Assembly (NCBI GenBank): GCA_965208685.1
Contig: CBDBPL010000007.1
Coordinates: forward strand, 2,046,001 to 2,110,000
Origin: JAJEFO01 sp965208685
Lineage (GTDB): Bacteria; Pseudomonadota; Alphaproteobacteria; Rhodobacterales; Rhodobacteraceae
DNA: 64,000 nt
Direction of reading: 5' to 3'
Part shown: positions 60,866-64,000 of the stretch, piece after piece
Layout: each line of letters begins with the position of its first letter
How positions within the stretch are numbered: position 1 is the first letter of the stretch
Translations under genes and position numbers: made by a program
Notes under the pieces: generated by a model
The model's database searches: none
What the model saw: the letters and a program-made list of their open reading frames with translations, nothing else
Told to the model about the DNA's origin: nothing

Positions 60866-62164
60866 TCACTCTGCGGCCACAGCGCTCACCCTGCCGGTGC
60901 GTGCGGCCTTGATCCGATCCTCGATCTCGTCGCGGAAATGACGAATCAGCCCTTGGATCGGCCACGCCGCCGCATCGCCCAAGGCGCAGATCGTATGGCC
61001 CTCGACCTGGGTCGAGACGTCGAGAAGCATGTCGATTTCCTCGGCTTCAGCCTCGCCCGTGACCAGCCGGTCCATCACCCGCATCATCCAGCCCGTTCCT
61101 TCGCGACAAGGCGTGCACTGGCCGCAGCTCTCGTGCTTGTAGAACTTCGAGAGGCGCCAGATCGCCTTCACGATGTCGGTCGACTGGTCCATGACGATCA
61201 CGGCGGCGGTGCCGAGGCCCGACTTCTGGTCACGCAGCCAGTCGAAATCCATGATGCACTCTTCCTGCATCAGCTTGCCCGGCAGGCAAGGCACCGAGGA
61301 TCCGCCGGGTATGACGGCCTTGAGGTTGTCCCAGCCGCCCCTGATCCCGCCGCAGTGACGTTCGATGAGTTCCACGAAGGAAATCGACATCGCCTCTTCA
61401 ACGACACATGGGGCATTCACGTGACCGCTGACCGCGAAGAGCTTCGTCCCGGTGTTGTTCGGGCGGCCGAATCCGGCGAACCAGTCGGCGCCCCGCCGCA
61501 GGATCGTTGGAACCACGGCAATGGACTCCACGTTGTTGACCGTCGTCGGACAACCGTAGAGACCGGCCCCCGCAGGAAACGGAGGCTTCATTCTCGGCAT
61601 GCCCTTCTTGCCCTCCAGGCTTTCGAGAAGCGCGGTTTCCTCGCCGCAGATATAGGCCCCGGCACCGTGATGAAGATACAGGTCGAAGTCCCAGCCTGAA
61701 CCGGCAGCGTCCCTGCCGAGAAGGCCCGCGTCGTAGCATTCGTCGATCGCGGACTGCAGCGTCTCGCGTTCGCGAACATATTCGCCTCGAATGTAGATGT
61801 AGCAGGCATGCGCGCCCATGGCGAAGCTGGCGATCAGGCAGCCCTCGATCAGCGTGTGCGGATCGTGGCGCATGATTTCCCTGTCCTTGCAGGTGCCAGG
61901 CTCGGACTCGTCCGCGTTGACGACCAGGTAGGACGCGCGACCATCCGATTCCTTCGGCATGAAGCTCCACTTGAGGCCGGTCGGAAAGCCTGCGCCCCCG
62001 CGGCCTCTCAGCCCGCTCTCCTTGACCTGCTCGACGGCCCAGTCGCGACCCTTCTCGATCAGCGCGGCGGTTCCGTCCCAGTGTCCGCGCGCCTTCGCCC
62101 CGGCCAGCGTCCGATCGTGCATGCCGTATAGGTTCGTGAATATGCGGTCCCTGTCCTCAAGCAT
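60866..62164 (-). CDS. nuoF: NADH-quinone oxidoreductase subunit F
   Basis: NADH- and FMN-binding subunit of complex I, 432 residues. Glycine-rich nucleotide/FMN site GLRGRGGAGFPTGLKW (about 60-75), YLVVNADESEPGTCKDR, YICGEETALLESLEG, and cluster N3 ligands in ESCGQCTPCREGTGWM plus HTICALGD. In related genomes a DUF5333-like gene and nuoG follow directly; here they are 12.2 kb away, behind a sugar-acid block. Confidence 0.97.
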   Translation of the reverse strand: MLEDRDRIFTNLYGMHDRTLAGAKARGHWDGTAALIEKGRDWAVEQVKESGLRGRGGAGFPTGLKWSFMPKESDGRASYLVVNADESEPGTCKDREIMRHDPHTLIEGCLIASFAMGAHACYIYIRGEYVRERETLQSAIDECYDAGLLGRDAAGSGWDFDLYLHHGAGAYICGEETALLESLEGKKGMPRMKPPFPAGAGLYGCPTTVNNVESIAVVPTILRRGADWFAGFGRPNNTGTKLFAVSGHVNAPCVVEEAMSISFVELIERHCGGIRGGWDNLKAVIPGGSSVPCLPGKLMQEECIMDFDWLRDQKSGLGTAAVIVMDQSTDIVKAIWRLSKFYKHESCGQCTPCREGTGWMMRVMDRLVTGEAEAEEIDMLLDVSTQVEGHTICALGDAAAWPIQGLIRHFRDEIEDRIKAARTGRVSAVAAE

Positions 62165-62198
62165 TTGCCCATTCCGTCCTGCAGCTGGCCGTCAAGCG

Positions 62199-62408
62199 TC
62201 AGCGCATCTTGCGCCGCTTGCGCCAAATCTGCCATGTCACGATTAGCGCCCAGAGAAAACCCGCAAGGGCGAACAGGTCGACCAGAAACGCGTATCGACC
62301 AGGCAGCCCAAGCCAGTCACCTGCCGACTGGGCCACGAACCAAAGGATCATCGTAAGTGCAATGACGAGCGCGACGATGCGCCCTTGACGCGCAAGCACC
62401 CGATCCAT
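62199..62408 (-). CDS. DUF5337-like small membrane protein of the nuo cluster
   Basis: A 69-residue protein with two membrane helices: IVALVIALTMILWFVAQSAG and FLVDLFALAGFLWALIVTWQ, followed by a basic tail (IWRKRRKMR). It resembles the DUF5337 family, which I associate with rhodobacterial complex I operons between nuoE and nuoF. Function unknown; it may help assembly. ATG 62408 is the last start before the first helix; the longer frame adds unrelated residues. Confidence 0.7.
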   Translation of the reverse strand: MDRVLARQGRIVALVIALTMILWFVAQSAGDWLGLPGRYAFLVDLFALAGFLWALIVTWQIWRKRRKMR

Positions 62409-62592
62409 GTCATGGCCCTCAGTCACGGCCAGCCGACATGGTCTTGGGGGGCGTCTTGACCAGCTGGACATCTGCGCAACGTGGCAGACCTGGCAGCGAA
62501 AACTGAAGCCCCGCGGCAATGACATGCCAGCGCCGGCTTCCTGATGACGTCAGCACGGCCAAATCCAATGCTGCGGGCAGGCTCGCGCATGT

Positions 62593-63270
62593 CTAGGTCC
62601 CGTCGATGCGTTTGACCGTGTCGCTCAACGTGACCGCGAGATGAGCGCTCGCGTTGTGCCTTTGCCTCTCGCCCTGCGGCACATCAAGGCTGGTGAGCCC
62701 CGAAATCGGCTCCGAGGCGAAGCGGCCGTTTTGCGGACCAGGCACCGGAACCTTGCCGTCGGCGAATTCGTCCAAGATCTCCGCCAGACGCTCGACGGTC
62801 AGGTCTTCATAATAGTCCTTGCCGATCTGCGCCATCGGCGCATTCGAACAGGCTCCGAGGCACTCGACTTCCTCCCAGGAGAACTTCCCGTCCTCGGAAA
62901 CCTTGTGCGGGAACTCGGCAATCTTCTTCTTGCAGACCGCGATCAGGTCTTCGGCTCCGCAGATCATGCAGGAGGTCGTGCCGCAGACCTGAACATGGGC
63001 AACGCTTCCGACCGGCTGCAACTGGAACATGAAATAGAAGGTCGCAACCTCGAGCGCCCGGATGTAGGCCAGGTCCAGCGTCGCCGCAACATGTTCGATC
63101 GCAGCGCGGCTGAGCCAGCCCTCCTGCTCCTGCGCGCGCCAGAGAAGCGGGATGATGGCGCTGGCCTGTCTCCCTTCCGGGAATTTCGCGATCTGGCGTT
63201 CCGCCCAGGCCTGGTTTGCAGGCGTGAAGGCAAAGCTCTCCGGCTGTTCGGCGTGAAGGCGACGCAGCAT
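62593..63270 (-). CDS. nuoE: NADH-quinone oxidoreductase subunit E
   Basis: Thioredoxin-like [2Fe-2S] (N1a) subunit of complex I, 225 residues. Cluster ligands: CGTTSCMICGAEDL and ECLGACSNAPMAQI. The N-terminal helical domain has AIIPLLWRAQEQEGWLS. The tail of about 60 residues after DEFADGKVPVPGPQNGR is longer than in enteric NuoE, as in other alphaproteobacteria, and is low in pattern. Followed by a 184-base gap before the DUF5337-like gene. Confidence 0.96.
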   Translation of the reverse strand: MLRRLHAEQPESFAFTPANQAWAERQIAKFPEGRQASAIIPLLWRAQEQEGWLSRAAIEHVAATLDLAYIRALEVATFYFMFQLQPVGSVAHVQVCGTTSCMICGAEDLIAVCKKKIAEFPHKVSEDGKFSWEEVECLGACSNAPMAQIGKDYYEDLTVERLAEILDEFADGKVPVPGPQNGRFASEPISGLTSLDVPQGERQRHNASAHLAVTLSDTVKRIDGT

Positions 63271-63351
63271 CAGTTCCTCACTTCGTTCGCGAAGGCCGGA
63301 TCTTCACGGCCTGATCCTGTCTGCGAGGGACGAACGCCAGGGATGTACCCG

Positions 63352-64000
63352 TCATCGGTCCACCTCCCCGAACACGATGTCCATCGTTCCAATGATGGCG
63401 GACACGTCCGCCAGCATGTGCCCCTTCGATACATGGTCCATGGCCTGAAGATGCAGGTATCCCGGCGCCCGGATCTTCGCGCGATAGGGCCTGTTGGTGC
63501 CGTCGGCCACAAGGTAGACTCCAAACTCGCCCTTGGGGGCCTCGACGGCGGCATAAACCTCGCCCTCAGGCACACGGAATCCCTCGGTGTACAGCTTGAA
63601 ATGGTGAATCAATGCTTCCATCGAAGTCTTCATGTCTCCCCGCGAAGGAGGTGTCAGCTTCCCCCGCGCAAGCACTTCGCCCGGTTCCGCCCGCAGCTTT
63701 TCGCATGCCTGCTTGATGATCTTCAGGCTCTCGCGCATTTCGGCCATGCGGCAAAGATACCGGTCAAAGCAATCGCCGTTCTTTCCCACGGGAATCTGGA
63801 ATTCGAACTCGTCATAGCACTCGTAGGGCTGCGACCGCCGGAGATCCCATGCCATGCCGGAGCCGCGCACCATTACCCCAGAGAATCCCCAGTCCAGGGC
63901 TTCCTGTTCGGAAACGATGCAGATGTCGACGTTCCGCTGCTTGAATATCCGGTTTTCCGTAAGGAGGCCGTCTATGTCGTCAAGCGCTTTCGGAAACGCC
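63352..64000 (-). CDS. nuoD: NADH-quinone oxidoreductase subunit D (C-terminal part, cut by window edge)
   Basis: The 49-kDa-type subunit that forms the quinone pocket of complex I. Only the last ~215 residues are in the window: RIFKQRNVDICIVSEQEALD, WGFSGVMVRGSGMAWDLR, YDEFEFQIPVGKNGDCFDRY, APKGEFGVYLVADGTNRPYR and the C-terminal SAIIGTMDIVFGEVDR. The 81 bases to nuoE hold nothing notable. The 5' part of nuoD and nuoA-C should lie beyond position 64000. Confidence 0.96.
   Translation of the reverse strand, partial: AFPKALDDIDGLLTENRIFKQRNVDICIVSEQEALDWGFSGVMVRGSGMAWDLRRSQPYECYDEFEFQIPVGKNGDCFDRYLCRMAEMRESLKIIKQACEKLRAEPGEVLARGKLTPPSRGDMKTSMEALIHHFKLYTEGFRVPEGEVYAAVEAPKGEFGVYLVADGTNRPYRAKIRAPGYLHLQAMDHVSKGHMLADVSAIIGTMDIVFGEVDR

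Noticed and set aside
60632..61699. 355-codon plus-strand frame opposite nuoF
   Set aside because: Shadow of nuoF; no recognisable domain.
1..64000. CRISPR arrays, rRNA, tRNA and integrase genes
   Set aside because: Looked for repeated spacers, tRNA-like TPsiC arms and recombinase motifs by eye; none could be supported, so the block boundaries are not marked by a classic genomic-island signature.

Overview
The window is chromosomal DNA from an alphaproteobacterium, most likely of the order Rhodobacterales. The clues are high-GC coding with strong third-position bias, a nuo operon carrying the small accessory genes I associate with this group (DUF5337-like, DUF5333-like and an AhpD/CMD-like gene), the nuoN-birA ... 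coaX-rnj linkage, tatABC, and many quaternary-amine (betaine-type) transport and catabolism genes. This placement is inferred from gene content; no rRNA or tRNA gene was seen.

Layout. 1-1042: tatA-tatB-tatC (minus, tatC cut by the window edge). 2.0-9.6 kb: a TbpB-like surface lipoprotein, an orphan FbpC-type ATPase, an unusual SDR lacking the canonical Tyr/Lys, small unknown genes, prfC (RF3) and an RhlE-type DEAD-box helicase. 9.7-13.6 kb: a polar amino-acid-type ABC transporter split over two divergent units, an XRE-cupin regulator and a creatininase-family amidohydrolase. 13.9-16.3 kb: rnj and coaX. 16.8-37.1 kb: an accessory block with two paralogous betaine-type (QAT/ProU) ABC transporters, a D-cysteine desulfhydrase/L-cysteate sulfo-lyase-like enzyme with a divergent LysR gene, an IS1595-like transposase remnant, a DMT transporter, an isochorismatase-like hydrolase, a ureohydrolase, a second LysR gene, an MttB-like methyltransferase and a dimethylglycine/sarcosine dehydrogenase-GcvT fusion. 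37.2-48.6 kb: birA and nuoN-M-L-K-J-(CMD)-I-H-G-(DUF5333-like), all minus. 48.8-60.5 kb: a second accessory block for L-idonate/gluconate-type sugar acids: SMP-30 lactonase, GlcG-like protein, IdnD, a 2-hydroxyacid dehydrogenase, IdnO, gluconokinase, a 3-hydroxyisobutyrate-dehydrogenase-like enzyme, a LacI regulator and a ribose-type ABC transporter. 60.9-64.0 kb: nuoF-(DUF5337-like)-nuoE-nuoD (nuoD cut by the edge).

The most striking point is architectural. Two normally tight arrangements look split by catabolic cargo: about 12 kb lies between nuoF and the DUF5333-like/nuoG unit, and about 21 kb lies between birA and coaX. Complex I genes therefore sit in two blocks whose second half probably needs its own promoter.

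Within the sugar-acid block a palindrome, TGTTATCGATAACA or a near copy, occurs in front of three divergent or leading transcription units (51158, 53670, 60591). It is a good candidate operator for the LacI-family protein encoded there. The expected route is import by the ABC system, lactone hydrolysis, L-idonate to 5-ketogluconate (IdnD), 5-ketogluconate to gluconate (IdnO), then gluconate 6-phosphate (kinase). In the betaine block, transporters, the MttB-like demethylating enzyme and the FAD-GcvT fusion fit stepwise demethylation of a quaternary or N-methylated amine. The exact substrates cannot be read from sequence alone.
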